IMG/VR virus record: IMGVR_UViG_3300022539_000610 | Span: 50,032 to 114,031 of that record | DNA from: a virus | Reading direction: 5' to 3' (one strand) | Length of the DNA: 64,000 nt | Shown here: positions 35,109 to 43,316 of the stretch, piece by piece | How the letters are laid out: each line of letters opens with the position of its first letter | Numbering within the stretch: position 1 is the first letter of the stretch | The notes under the pieces: model-generated | What the model was told of the DNA's origin: nothing | What the model saw: the letters and a program-made list of their open reading frames with translations, nothing else | Database searches by the model: none | Made by a program: the position numbers and the translations under genes

Positions 35109-35806
35109 TAAATATTCCCTAAAGCATCCCACCAACGACTTGCTCCACCTTCTTCGAGTTTGGTGATAGTCTCATTCCAAAGATCGGTTCCTTCAGACAC
35201 TAACTCAGTGGCATCCATATTGATAGGTAACTCCTCCAAAGTAAACGCTCGACGACTTCTTCCAAGAGCCTGGAGGAACTTTGCAACCACGAGATCAATA
35301 AACAACTTATCCTCTCCAAGGTCAAGAGTGGGGAGAGTAACCTCTTCTACAAGCCCAGGGCTGTCTTCAATCACTGTATAGGAGTGTTCATAATGTTCAA
35401 TGACCTCCATTAGTCCGTTCTCAGTCACGTAGAGAGTGGGCTTATCATAGCGCCATTGAAAGGCACGAGGGATTTCAAGAAGAGTAAACTCGTCTATCCT
35501 CTCCGACACCTCTCGCTGGGCAAACTGATATATACCAACAGCTCCAGCGACTTCAACAGGAGTCACACTAGAAACCCAATCAGGAATTCCATAAGGAAGT
35601 GCTACCGTATATATGTACTTTCTACTACTGACAGTAACGTTTCGAGTCGCAGTAAAAGTTCGGTACTGATCGTAGGTCTTGAGAACTCTCTTAGTCATCT
35701 TCCAGAACTTATCCGTATCAAGCAAGGTGTTAGATAGATCACCAAGAATAAACTCCCCACTCTCTATCATCACCAAATCTATGAGTTCTGTAAGTGTTGT
35801 GCTCAT
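35108..35806 (-). CDS. Head-tail connector/neck protein
   Basis: A 232-residue protein with a helical start 'TLTELIDLVMIESGEFILGD' and a beta-rich centre 'YIYTVALPYGIPDWVSSVTPVEV'. This is typical of T4 gp13-like and other myovirus connector proteins that follow the capsid gene. It carries no tag. The assignment is by layout and order, not by a signature. Confidence 0.6.
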   Translation of the reverse strand: MSTTLTELIDLVMIESGEFILGDLSNTLLDTDKFWKMTKRVLKTYDQYRTFTATRNVTVSSRKYIYTVALPYGIPDWVSSVTPVEVAGAVGIYQFAQREVSERIDEFTLLEIPRAFQWRYDKPTLYVTENGLMEVIEHYEHSYTVIEDSPGLVEEVTLPTLDLGEDKLFIDLVVAKFLQALGRSRRAFTLEELPINMDATELVSEGTDLWNETITKLEEGGASRWWDALGNI

Positions 35807-36246
35807 TTATCAGTAGCACCCTGTAACAACCGCTTGATTAAGGTGTCTCTGTTTCCACTCACTAACAAGTTATGTTGACGACAAAAGGAGCGAAGTTCAG
35901 CTGCTGTTTTTCCATCAAGGTCTTCTTTAGTGAATGATGATACAAACTCCTCAGCAACAGGCTCCTCCCTCAACTCCTCCTCCACAATCTCCTGACCTGG
36001 GATAATAGAAGGTGTAGTCTCCACTTTCTTCGGTTTCTCCGCCTTAGGAGCTACAAACGTCTTCTCCTTTTTACCTTCCTTCACCGTTAGTTTAAAGGCG
36101 ACAAGATGTGGGTTAATAGAATTAATTTGCTCTCTTGTAAGTGGTTTAGACTCCTGCCCCCGTTTAAGAAAAATATCTTCCTGAAGTAGATTGTCTTCCT
36201 CTTTAGGTATCCTTATCCTGCCCTTAGTGTTGTTAACAATTATCAT
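35803..36246 (-). CDS. SAP-domain protein near the capsid gene
   Basis: A 147-residue protein. The C-terminal 35 residues 'DGKTAAELRSFCRQHNLLVSG' and 'RDTLIKRLL' form a SAP motif, a helix-extended-helix DNA-binding module. The middle is Pro/Glu/Lys-rich and disordered; the N-terminus has a small beta domain. It may be a head-vertex or connector protein that touches DNA. It follows repeat element C. Confidence 0.72.
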   Translation of the reverse strand: MIIVNNTKGRIRIPKEEDNLLQEDIFLKRGQESKPLTREQINSINPHLVAFKLTVKEGKKEKTFVAPKAEKPKKVETTPSIIPGQEIVEEELREEPVAEEFVSSFTKEDLDGKTAAELRSFCRQHNLLVSGNRDTLIKRLLQGATDK

Positions 36247-36324
36247 GACTTCTCTCCTTTAGTTGAAGTTTACAAAATCCACCTACTTTTAGGTGGCACA
36301 TATCTTCAAGTACATATTCATTCT

Positions 36325-36405
36325 AATCCTAACCTTTAAAACCTTGTCAGGACAGCAAAACACTGTCTAATTTCAATGATCTCCCTTAAACCTATACCTT
36401 TTGTA
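36325..36405 (-). repeat. Conserved intergenic element, copy C
   Basis: Same element as at 14778-14845 and 57255-57320. The peptide version here reads M-K-L-D-S-V-L-L-S then stop; third-position changes TTA to TTG and CTA to CTG are silent against the other copies. A perfect-looking hairpin CCTATAC/GTATAGG (36391-36409) adjoins it. GACAG/CTGTC can pair around the TGTTTTG loop. It precedes the SAP-domain gene. Confidence 0.7.
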
Positions 36406-36414
36406 TAGGCTTAA

Positions 36415-36450
36415 GGGAAAACTAGGGAGAAAGGTAAATCTCTCCCTATC
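36415..36450 (-). terminator. Rho-independent terminator after the small gene at 36494
   Basis: AGGGAGA at 36424-36430 pairs with TCTCCCT at 36441-36447 on either side of an eight to ten base loop. On the minus strand the stem is followed by TTTTC. A near-identical hairpin lies at 36906-36944, so the gene between is bracketed by two copies. Confidence 0.7.
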
Positions 36451-36493
36451 ATCATTTTCTTAGTTGCAGTTTAGTTTAAGAAACCAACTTAAG

Positions 36494-36892
36494 TTAAGTA
36501 CTCAAAAGATTAAGCCACCGCTCAGCCCTAAAACCTTCCTTTGAATACTCACCATCAGCATACATACAATACCGAAAAATTCTAGGGAGGAGCGTTCTCC
36601 TCACTTCTCGAATTCCATAATGATAATAAATTGCCGAACGTTCAAACTCTGTCCTGTTAGCAAGCTTCTCCGCAACCAATCTGACTTTACTATATCTCTT
36701 CATATTCTCAAGTAAAGTGCTTCCCAATCTCACAGCCCATCTCCACTTCGGATCAAACCGGGCTATTTCTAGTTTCACTTCTATTGAATAAAGCTCCTCG
36801 ATCATAAATCCAATCGGCCCAAGTCGATCAAGGGGTACTTTCTTATTTGGTCTACATAACAAACTAGGTAAATACTTTTTTATATTAAACAT
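36494..36892 (-). CDS. Unknown protein bracketed by duplicate terminators
   Basis: A 132-residue, basic protein with Arg/Tyr-rich helices ('FERSAIYYHYGIREVRR', 'RIFRYCMYADGEY'). It is directly after the capsid gene and its terminator, on its own short transcript. No family is recognised. The GGAGGAGAAAA site before ATG is strong. The duplicated hairpins suggest an inserted gene unit. Confidence 0.6.
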   Translation of the reverse strand: MFNIKKYLPSLLCRPNKKVPLDRLGPIGFMIEELYSIEVKLEIARFDPKWRWAVRLGSTLLENMKRYSKVRLVAEKLANRTEFERSAIYYHYGIREVRRTLLPRIFRYCMYADGEYSKEGFRAERWLNLLST

Positions 36893-36905
36893 TTTTCTCC
36901 TCCCA

Positions 36906-36944
36906 TTTTAAAAACTAGGGAGAAAAGTAAATCTCTCCCTAGTT
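36906..36944 (-). terminator. Rho-independent terminator of the capsid gene
   Basis: CTAGGGAGA (36915-36923) pairs with TCTCCCTAG (36934-36942), followed on the minus strand by TTTTTAAAA. It lies 23 bases after the capsid stop, so it ends the capsid transcript, which is expected to be very abundant. Confidence 0.82.
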
Positions 36945-36966
36945 CGCAATTCTCTCAAAGACTCTA

Positions 36967-37132
36967 TTAGCTGAAGTTAGTTACAACAATCCTAACTACG
37001 AAGTTAGGAACCACAACCTTCTGTGCTGCCCAAACTGCCGCAGCCTTCTGACTCAGGAGCGGGTTAGCTCCCGTGGGAAGTGCTGAAGTTACAACAAGCG
37101 GCATATCATTATCTTCATTAAAGTTCGTCACA
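36967..37132 (-). CDS. Major capsid protein, exon 3 (C-terminus)
   Basis: About 54 codons ending in TAA at 36967. The frame is open from the probable 3' splice site near 37133 and has no start codon of its own. It encodes 'VTNFNEDNDMPLVVTSALP' and ends 'FVVRIVVTNFS', a typical gp23-like C-terminal strand. Joining after 'CGTAT' (37412) to 'TGTGACG' gives the in-frame reading L-R-I-V-T-N-F. Together the exons total about 520 residues, equal to T4 gp23 (521). Confidence 0.8.
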
Positions 37133-37411
37133 CTTTAATCGTAGCCAATTATACACTGACTACTGCTGCATCTTTTTGTATACATGCAGATGGGACTATC
37201 TCACAATCTATGGTATCAGCAACTTTCCATAGATCCTCACCGTTACTTCCTCCATTTAGAGCTTTACACTCTTTGACTAGAGGCTTTCTTACATCAGAAA
37301 TAGTAAACAACTTCTTCTAATGTTTTTAGTCTCTCAACCTTACAACTGTAGCCCTCATTTGCTTGAGGTTTAGCTACAGGATTTCGGCTCTTGTATTACC
37401 CCTACGCAGCC
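37133..37411 (-). other. Probable group I intron, no internal ORF, in capsid gene
   Basis: About 279 bases interrupt the capsid frame with stops. On the minus strand there is a 'GAGAGACTAAA' (group I P7 5' side, R element) and 'GTGAGATAGTCCC' (P7 3' side, S element; consensus AAGATATAGTCC); GACTA and TAGTC can pair as P7. The sequence ends in G and begins after T, as group I rules require. The exact 5' site could be a few bases either way. Helix P1 is not clear. Confidence 0.72.
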
Positions 37412-38562
37412 ATACGAAGGGGTTCCACAGATTTAGGTAAGTTTTCCATTGAAGATTGCTCTTCAACGCCGCATATTTCATACGGGGCGTACACTGCTGC
37501 AGCCTCGAAGGGGCTCGTGCCCTTGTAGAGACACAGCACGTGGTTGGCAGTAAGCACAGAATTACTAGGCACTCTCACTACTGTAATACCATCGAGGGTA
37601 CCATAGATGTGAGGACCAAGGGTGTTGCCATCAGAAATCTTGGTCCACCCAGGCAGCGTACCTATAATAGAAGCAGCACTTCGACCAGCAATCATTACAG
37701 AGATGGTTCCTCGGCCTGCAAGACCTAACATCAGGTTCTCAGCCCGCATTACAGCATCTTTAAATGACTGTTTATGCTCGAAATAGCTAACACCAGTTCC
37801 AGCAGTATTAGTCCAGTTGTAGCTATTAGTGGCTCCCCAAGTTGCATGGGCATTTACCAAGTTATAGATCAACGTGTTCATAACCTCAGCATTGATAGCA
37901 GAGATCAAATCCGACGCCAACTCATCCTCAGCAATCATCCCAAACCTACGCCGCAGGGCATAGGAGGCCTCTAAGCCAATGGTTTCCTTCAAAGCATACA
38001 CACATGCCATGATGGAATCAGACTCAAGATTCATATAAATCTGGGGTATATCAGTAGCAGCTGCCAGGTCCTGCTGGTAGTCAACATAAATCGTGTTGCC
38101 ATCACCAGGATCATTTTCCAACTCTACAACCAGGATACCAGTGGCGTAACCAACTGTTCCCTGGATATCGTAGCCTACCAGAACTCCTGCACCATTGTCT
38201 GTGGCGGTATACGTTGTGCCACCGTACGTTACAGTAACCGTGACCGTATAAGGTCGAATTGGCCTCAGTGCGAGAGGTATTGTATGGGTGTAACTCAGAT
38301 CACCATACTCTGTGGTCTCGTCAAACGCTACCTGGGTCTGACACGCACTGGCAAACTCCCTCGGGTACGCTTCTGCATGGGCACGAGGATCAAAGATCTT
38401 CTGCCCAGTAGTTACATTACCCTTGGTTGTTTGGGATAAAATGTTTTTGAAGTAGATGGTTCCCCTTTCCTCTGGGATCGCCTGAATACTAGCGCAAACC
38501 CCTATTGGGCTTGTTCCATATGCTACTGATATGACATCGACATTTATCTTCGCTACAGTTCG
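37402..38562 (-). CDS. Major capsid protein, exon 2 (main part)
   Basis: The frame is open from TAG at 38563-38565 to TAG at 37402. It encodes 'VDVISVAYGTSPIGVCAS', 'GTIYFKN', 'AYALRRRFGMIAEDELASDLISAI' (in part) and 'ITVVRVPSNSV', the T4 gp23/HK97-fold pattern. A TTG at 38121 is an internal codon, not a start: coding continues 440 bases upstream with no stop. Residues after 37412 read into intron 2, so the true exon end is about ten bases earlier. Confidence 0.85.
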   Translation of the reverse strand, partial: RTVAKINVDVISVAYGTSPIGVCASIQAIPEERGTIYFKNILSQTTKGNVTTGQKIFDPRAHAEAYPREFASACQTQVAFDETTEYGDLSYTHTIPLALRPIRPYTVTVTVTYGGTTYTATDNGAGVLVGYDIQGTVGYATGILVVELENDPGDGNTIYVDYQQDLAAATDIPQIYMNLESDSIMACVYALKETIGLEASYALRRRFGMIAEDELASDLISAINAEVMNTLIYNLVNAHATWGATNSYNWTNTAGTGVSYFEHKQSFKDAVMRAENLMLGLAGRGTISVMIAGRSAASIIGTLPGWTKISDGNTLGPHIYGTLDGITVVRVPSNSVLTANHVLCLYKGTSPFEAAAVYAPYEICGVEEQSSMENLPKSVEPLRMAA

Positions 38563-39938
38563 CTACTCTGTAACCGTTAAGCCTTTGCTTAACTGCTGCA
38601 TGTCTCCATGCAAGGTGTGACTATCTCATCACCTCTTCTAATGAAGAGGGCCTACCGCTTCGTTAGAAAGTGATCGTCACTTCACTCCCTAATCCGTTTT
38701 CACGGAACCCGCTTGGGCCTACTCCCTTCCGGGATAGTCGATGAACTTTCCACACTTAGCACATCTAAGTGAGTATTAGCTGCTGGTTGCCTTAACAAAT
38801 CCTCAATCCTCGAAGTTACATCAACAAATCGTTCTTTGACAACGAAAATTTGATAATCCAGTAATTTCAATTCCTCAAACTTACTTTTCTTACTTGACTT
38901 CATGTAGTAACTATGAGTTTCTTTCAACCTATTCAAAACATCCAAATGCGCTTGATAATCAACCTTAGCAATAAATAAGTTACGTATCCAGTTTACTACT
39001 TTTTTAAACCGAACCCTTCCACTTCCTGGATTTTCTATCTGTAATAATGTTGGATTCGGAATCCGAATAATGCAAATATTATAGTTTTCCTTAATATACC
39101 TATCTCTACTAACATCGTATTTAAACTGACGTTTATCCACAACGTGATGAAATCCATCCACTTCCACGCCAAGTCGCAAGAAAGGTATATAGAAATCAAG
39201 CAAATAAAAACTACGAGGAGTAAACATAACCTTTTGAAGTTGGACTGAGTTACCCTTTCTGAGATTTTTACAGATCTTCTCACGCCTATTCCTAACCATT
39301 GTCCCTACTCCACGATACTCAAATGGAAAAGATCCAAACTTAGGCTGGGTACGTAAAAGACCTACAAGGGCATTAACAACATAATCAAATATATCTTCAT
39401 ACTTAGTAGAAACCAACAAATTTTCATAACGAAACTGCGCTATTCTATCTACCCTTCTCCCACCAACCTTTATATTATCTATCCTAACATTCCTATAGTC
39501 ACTATCAATTAACTCAAACTTAAACTCATCATCAAATACACCGACGAATGATGACACAAGTAAAGGTAAAAAGTTCAAGTTAATACTACGAATCCCAACA
39601 ATCTCAAACTTAACCCTCCTGACTTTCCTTTTAGTATCATTATAAAGACTAAACTTCCAAGAATCAAGAACATGAGGGTTCCTTACCTTACTTGGGTTCA
39701 AACGAACATTCCCATAACTACTAACCTGAAATCTATCCAAGTACTTTTTATCGCCAGAATAGATATCTGCATCTATATTAACCCAATATTCCATCTTCAA
39801 AACTCCTTTGCTTCATATCCGATAAGGAAAGAGTGAAGCTTTCTTCTCTTACTAACTATCCTTACCTCGTATAGTAAAACTAAAGTCTACTATTGGTCTT
39901 CCAGCAATTCAATAGGTTTAAACTTAGGATTACTCCTA
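38556..39938 (-). other. Probable group I intron carrying a homing endonuclease gene
   Basis: About 1.38 kb between capsid exons 1 and 2. On the minus strand the 3' part has 'ATGAGATAGTCACACC' (S element) followed by 'ATGCAGCAGT', also seen in the same relative place in the second intron ('GATGCAGCAGT'), and the 5' ends share 'TAGG(A/G)GTAAT'. 'CTTAGGA-GTAA-TCCTAAG' is a perfect hairpin at the 5' junction. The 3' junction could be 38563 or 38556; both give an in-frame join with a matching 5' choice. Confidence 0.75.
38700..39794 (-). CDS. Intron homing endonuclease, NUMOD4 plus Vsr/DUF559-like nuclease
   Basis: About 364 residues. The N-terminus 'EYWVNIDADIYSG' and 'RFQVSSYGNVRLN' match NUMOD4 DNA-binding motifs ('W..I.gYeg.YqVSn.GrVrs'). 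The C-terminal half has 'LLDFYIPFLRLGVEVDGFHH' and 'KYDVSRDRYI', the PD-(D/E)xK core of DUF559/Vsr-like nucleases. The ATG at 39794 lies eight bases after AAGGAG and is preferred to a TTG two codons earlier. It lies wholly in the first capsid intron. Confidence 0.85.
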   Translation of the reverse strand: MEYWVNIDADIYSGDKKYLDRFQVSSYGNVRLNPSKVRNPHVLDSWKFSLYNDTKRKVRRVKFEIVGIRSINLNFLPLLVSSFVGVFDDEFKFELIDSDYRNVRIDNIKVGGRRVDRIAQFRYENLLVSTKYEDIFDYVVNALVGLLRTQPKFGSFPFEYRGVGTMVRNRREKICKNLRKGNSVQLQKVMFTPRSFYLLDFYIPFLRLGVEVDGFHHVVDKRQFKYDVSRDRYIKENYNICIIRIPNPTLLQIENPGSGRVRFKKVVNWIRNLFIAKVDYQAHLDVLNRLKETHSYYMKSSKKSKFEELKLLDYQIFVVKERFVDVTSRIEDLLRQPAANTHLDVLSVESSSTIPEGSRPKRVP

Positions 39939-40196
39939 AGCCGCTCTCGATGCGAAAGCTACATCAGGAATCTTACCCAGTTGAGTCAGGGTTCCATCGT
40001 CCTCACAGATAGACCTGTAAATTTCAAAGGCCTCCAACTGCTTGCCTAACTGATAGTAGTCATACGGAGTGATAGATCTCACTTTAGAAAGAGGACTCTT
40101 TTCTAAAAGCTCCATCTGCCCTTTATACCGCTTGAGGTAACCATCAGCATCTCGCTCTACGTTCTTTCCTAGAGCTTCTTCCGTTATGCTAATCAT
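39939..40196 (-). CDS. Major capsid protein, exon 1 (N-terminus)
   Basis: 86 codons from ATG 40196, eight bases after GGAGG. It encodes 'MISITEEALGKN' and 'IRSITPYDYYQLGKQLE' type residues and ends 'PDVAFASRAA', after which the frame hits TAG at 39936. Without exons 2 and 3 it would be a fragment. The first 65 or so residues would form the cleaved delta region of a gp23-type capsid protein, processed by the prohead protease; a site is not obvious. Confidence 0.85.
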
Positions 40197-40295
40197 AATT
40201 TCCTCCAAAAATAGCATTGTTTACGGTTTACAGCCTGGAGTGCAGACTTCGCTTCTAGCCTAAATGATCCCACTAAAAATAGGATCGGTAATTCC

Positions 40296-41183
40296 TCATC
40301 TTGAAAACTGACCTAACATTCTCTCACCACGACTTGTACTAGAGATAGACTTTTTTGACTCAGAGATCTCTTCACCCTCACCAGGCTCATCCTTGTCTTC
40401 CTTCATCTCATAACTTTTGGAGACAGAAAGTCCGAAGTTCTCTCTCATGATGTTACCAGTTTCAATAGCAGCGTCCTTGGAACCAGTGTTGTCAAGTAAT
40501 TTCCCAGCCTTTTCATCATCGATCCCAAGGGCCTCTGCGACATCTTTTACATCCCGGGTTCGTTTGCTTTTTCTCATATCTTCAACAATTGTCTCCGTGA
40601 GTTCCAAGAGTCTCTCAATTTCCTCTGGGGTACCGAGTTCCAGGAATGACTCAGCCAAATCCATCACCCCTTCGATGTCTTCTGGGGTACCGAGCTCAGA
40701 GATCTTCTCAACAAAGTCCTTTGTCTTTTCAAATGCCTCGTTGATCTCACCAGGGGCACCAAGATCTGTATACTGCTGAAGCACATCCAGAGCCTCATTC
40801 AACTCTGCGATTGAGCCTAGTTCTTTGATGGACTCAGCAAGTTTCTTTGCTCCCTCTAAGGCCTGCTCAACCTCTTCCGCTGATCCTATATCCTTATAAG
40901 ACTCAGTGGCAGCAGTAAGATCCGTAACTTGCTCCTTGGCTGCTTTAAGATCCTTCTGAGTGCCCTCAACTGCCTCTAACACCTTAGAGAGCTCTGAGAC
41001 AGTTCCCAGCTCCTTATACTCCTTCAGGGATTCCTCAGAAGCACTTACCCTATCCTTGGCAACTGCGAGTTTGCCTTTTAAGTCTTCGTTGTCTGCCAGT
41101 ACCTTGTCCAGATCAGCTTGAATGTTGTTCTTCTCTGTCACAAGATTTTCCAGCATTTTAGTTTCTTTCTCTTTAGCTTCCAT
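40296..41183 (-). CDS. Nested scaffold protein from an internal start
   Basis: An in-frame ATG at 41183 (Met226 of the fusion) is preceded, eight bases upstream, by 'GAGGAGGTTTTCATT', a near-ideal ribosome site. It would yield a 295-residue scaffold identical to the C-terminal coiled coil. The arrangement copies lambda C/Nu3 and similar nested scaffolds: little protease, much scaffold. Its use is predicted from sequence only. Confidence 0.65.
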   Translation of the reverse strand: MEAKEKETKMLENLVTEKNNIQADLDKVLADNEDLKGKLAVAKDRVSASEESLKEYKELGTVSELSKVLEAVEGTQKDLKAAKEQVTDLTAATESYKDIGSAEEVEQALEGAKKLAESIKELGSIAELNEALDVLQQYTDLGAPGEINEAFEKTKDFVEKISELGTPEDIEGVMDLAESFLELGTPEEIERLLELTETIVEDMRKSKRTRDVKDVAEALGIDDEKAGKLLDNTGSKDAAIETGNIMRENFGLSVSKSYEMKEDKDEPGEGEEISESKKSISSTSRGERMLGQFSR

Positions 41184-41858
41184 AATGAAAACCTCCTCAT
41201 TGGTTTCTTGTTCTTGTTCTTGTTTATTATCAGCAGTAGAATCTTCATCTACTACTAGTTCTTCTTTTACTATCTCAGGATCAATTCCATCCTCAACTAA
41301 CTCAGGAATTGCCCCTTTAACTCCTCCAATCTTCACAAAGTCAAACGTTTCCAACCTGAAAGTGTCAGGATCTATAGCTTGTGCTTCGCCTGTCGGAGTA
41401 TTAACCTTACCTTTAAACTTCCCATAAGCACGAGAGGAGGTTGCAAGTCTAACTCCTCCTCGAAAATATGTATTCAACACCTGCCCTGTTGGTGTGTTAA
41501 GAATAAGAGCTTCAATCATCCCTATGTGTGGATCGCCCTCATCCATCCAGAGCTTGACTATTCTATGAGAGGCTTTACCTTCACGAAGGGCCTTGTCATC
41601 CAGCTCCTGATCATGTCCAATGGTGCCAAGCATGAGGCCATTGTCCATATTTTTCTGATTCTCAGTAATCACTTTCGACCAAAGCTTCTTCTTGTAGTAC
41701 CTCCCATTTTCGCTTGCTCCATCAACAATGAAGCCCTGCCCACGAACACGGGCTAAGATATGCTTCCCATCTATAATAGGGTCACCCTTGGCCTCACAAA
41801 GTTGCCAGGCCGTTTCAAACATAAATTGGTCTCTAATAAGTTCTAATCCATTTTCCAT
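40296..41858 (-). CDS. Prohead protease-scaffold fusion protein
   Basis: 520 residues. Residues 30-185 are a T4 gp21-type serine protease: 'HILARVRGQGFIVDGASENG' (in part), catalytic His82 in 'GTIGHDQ', and Ser141/142 in 'RLATSSRAYG'. The rest (200-520) is a long acidic coiled coil with about six 'LGTPEEI'-type units, a scaffold (gp22) equivalent. Protease and scaffold are separate genes in T4. A nested internal start is described separately. Confidence 0.85.
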   Translation of the reverse strand: MENGLELIRDQFMFETAWQLCEAKGDPIIDGKHILARVRGQGFIVDGASENGRYYKKKLWSKVITENQKNMDNGLMLGTIGHDQELDDKALREGKASHRIVKLWMDEGDPHIGMIEALILNTPTGQVLNTYFRGGVRLATSSRAYGKFKGKVNTPTGEAQAIDPDTFRLETFDFVKIGGVKGAIPELVEDGIDPEIVKEELVVDEDSTADNKQEQEQETNEEVFIMEAKEKETKMLENLVTEKNNIQADLDKVLADNEDLKGKLAVAKDRVSASEESLKEYKELGTVSELSKVLEAVEGTQKDLKAAKEQVTDLTAATESYKDIGSAEEVEQALEGAKKLAESIKELGSIAELNEALDVLQQYTDLGAPGEINEAFEKTKDFVEKISELGTPEDIEGVMDLAESFLELGTPEEIERLLELTETIVEDMRKSKRTRDVKDVAEALGIDDEKAGKLLDNTGSKDAAIETGNIMRENFGLSVSKSYEMKEDKDEPGEGEEISESKKSISSTSRGERMLGQFSR

Positions 41859-41901
41859 TGTTTAACTCCCAATAAATCAAAGTTTCTTAACAAAACAATT
41901 C

Positions 41902-42150
41902 TCAATAATTAGACCATAAAGGTTTTCCAACATCTCCCCACACCCCTTTTTCTTTCTTCCAAACCTCAATATAAAACTTAGCCTTCGAATACTGTTGTAC
42001 CAAATCCTTTGCAGCCTTTATTGCTTCCTTTGAATCTTTATAGTAAGATGACATATCCTCTAATACTTCATCAGAACTACGATCATATACAAAAACCCCA
42101 TAATCATCTTTAGCTTCAATAAGATCTAATATATCTCTTGCTTTACTCAT
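41902..42150 (-). CDS. Tagged small protein (MSKARDILDLIEAKD)
   Basis: An 82-residue protein with 'LIEAK' as a consensus head-protease site immediately after the tag. The mature part would start at about residue 13 and has an alpha/beta pattern 'YGVFVYDRSSDEVLEDMSSY'. It overlaps the upstream gene by four bases and lies one gene from the protease. Confidence 0.7.
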   Translation of the reverse strand: MSKARDILDLIEAKDDYGVFVYDRSSDEVLEDMSSYYKDSKEAIKAAKDLVQQYSKAKFYIEVWKKEKGVWGDVGKPLWSNY

Positions 42151-42860
42151 CTCTTTTCCTCCAATAGTTTTTGTTTCATGTGCTCAAACTTCTCAGTCAG
42201 AAAATAAGTATTCTCTTCATCGCCTTCATGTTGAGCCCAAATGCTTTCAACCTCTTTAGTTTCTATATCTAATACTTCCGCGATCAACTTATGAACCTCT
42301 CCTATCTCTACAAGCCGAAGTAGAAGTTCAAATTCATCCTCATTAAACTTATATCCTATATCTTCATAAAGCTCTGACTCGACAGTTCTCAAAATAGGAA
42401 GGGCATAGTCAGTAAACATTTCAAACTCCACCTGCTCACTCAGAGGCATATAATATCCTTGCTCAATATACATGTGAGTACGCATAGAGGAGATTGCCTT
42501 CAATGCTAAATCTCTACTAAGTATAAGGGCCTCACTCTTTCCCCTCTTCTTCTCTTTAGGTGGGGCAAGGAAGTAACGAGTTGCTAAGAACCTTCCCATT
42601 GAGCGATGCAACCTCTTGCCCTTGATTGAACGGTGAAATTTCTGAATCCCTTTCATGTACCGCCACCGATACTTTCGCCAGTCAGACTTTGCTATCTGGG
42701 CACGTCGAAAGTTCTTCAACCGTGGTACTACATGCTTACGTCTCTTAATGAACTCTTCAAAAAGGGCAGATGAGTAATCATCAGGATCTTGATCAATAAG
42801 ATCTATCCTGCCTACTTCGGACAAGAAATTTAGTTTGTCTTCTGATGATTGGAGTTTCAC
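42147..42860 (-). CDS. Untagged helical structural protein, unknown
   Basis: A 237-residue, helical, Lys/Arg-rich protein with 'RYRWRYMKGIQKFHRSIKGKR' (in part) and an acidic C-terminal third. It sits in the capsid morphogenesis block next to the ART-like gene; it may be a prohead core component. No domain is recognised. Confidence 0.55.
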   Translation of the reverse strand: MKLQSSEDKLNFLSEVGRIDLIDQDPDDYSSALFEEFIKRRKHVVPRLKNFRRAQIAKSDWRKYRWRYMKGIQKFHRSIKGKRLHRSMGRFLATRYFLAPPKEKKRGKSEALILSRDLALKAISSMRTHMYIEQGYYMPLSEQVEFEMFTDYALPILRTVESELYEDIGYKFNEDEFELLLRLVEIGEVHKLIAEVLDIETKEVESIWAQHEGDEENTYFLTEKFEHMKQKLLEEKR

Positions 42861-43316
42861 CTACTTAACCCTCTCAAACTTCTGAACCACTCTATGTGAA
42901 AAAACACGCATTTCTCCAATTTTACCCTTCATGATCGTGTAGTACCCATCATGCCCTATTGAATGTATAGCTTTACTCATATCATCCACATCAGCCCTCG
43001 TAGGGTCTATACCAGAATCCTTCAACCAATCATACACCTCTTTATGCTTAGGTTTTTTACTCTTACCCTGCCAAAAATTGTAATCGACTACTAGTGGGTT
43101 CTTTAAACTTATCCATACTTTGAAAAGGTCATCACCATAATCTAATGCATACTCAGGGTCCTCTGTAAATGAAATCCCAAGGTATCCATCAGCTTCATCC
43201 CGAGACAAGTGAAATCTTCCTGCCTTCTCAATCTCATCACCCTGACGAGTTCCATGATAAAAAATAAAAGCCTTTGCCTCCACTAAACTCAAAATCTTTG
43301 AAGCTCTACTCACCAT
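42861..43316 (-). CDS. Tagged ADP-ribosyltransferase-like protein
   Basis: A 151-residue protein. The tag is 'MVSRASKILSLVEAK'; starting at the GTG in codon 2 would give the canonical MSRA. The body matches ART-PolyVal-type ADP-ribosyltransferase-like domains: 'FIFYHGTRQGDEI', 'GISFTEDPEYALDYG', 'VWISLKNPLVVD', and a final 'IGHDGYYTI...MRVFS'. T4 Alt is also a head-packaged ADP-ribosyltransferase that is injected. The target is unknown. Confidence 0.8.
   Translation of the reverse strand: MVSRASKILSLVEAKAFIFYHGTRQGDEIEKAGRFHLSRDEADGYLGISFTEDPEYALDYGDDLFKVWISLKNPLVVDYNFWQGKSKKPKHKEVYDWLKDSGIDPTRADVDDMSKAIHSIGHDGYYTIMKGKIGEMRVFSHRVVQKFERVK

Noticed and set aside
37402-38121. Short capsid gene starting at TTG 38121
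   Set aside because: The frame stays open 440 bases upstream with capsid-like residues and no ribosome site precedes the TTG, so this is the inside of exon 2.
40250-40295. Hairpin GATCC...GGATC upstream of the capsid gene as a terminator
   Set aside because: No run of T follows the stem; it may be an RNA structure but evidence is thin.
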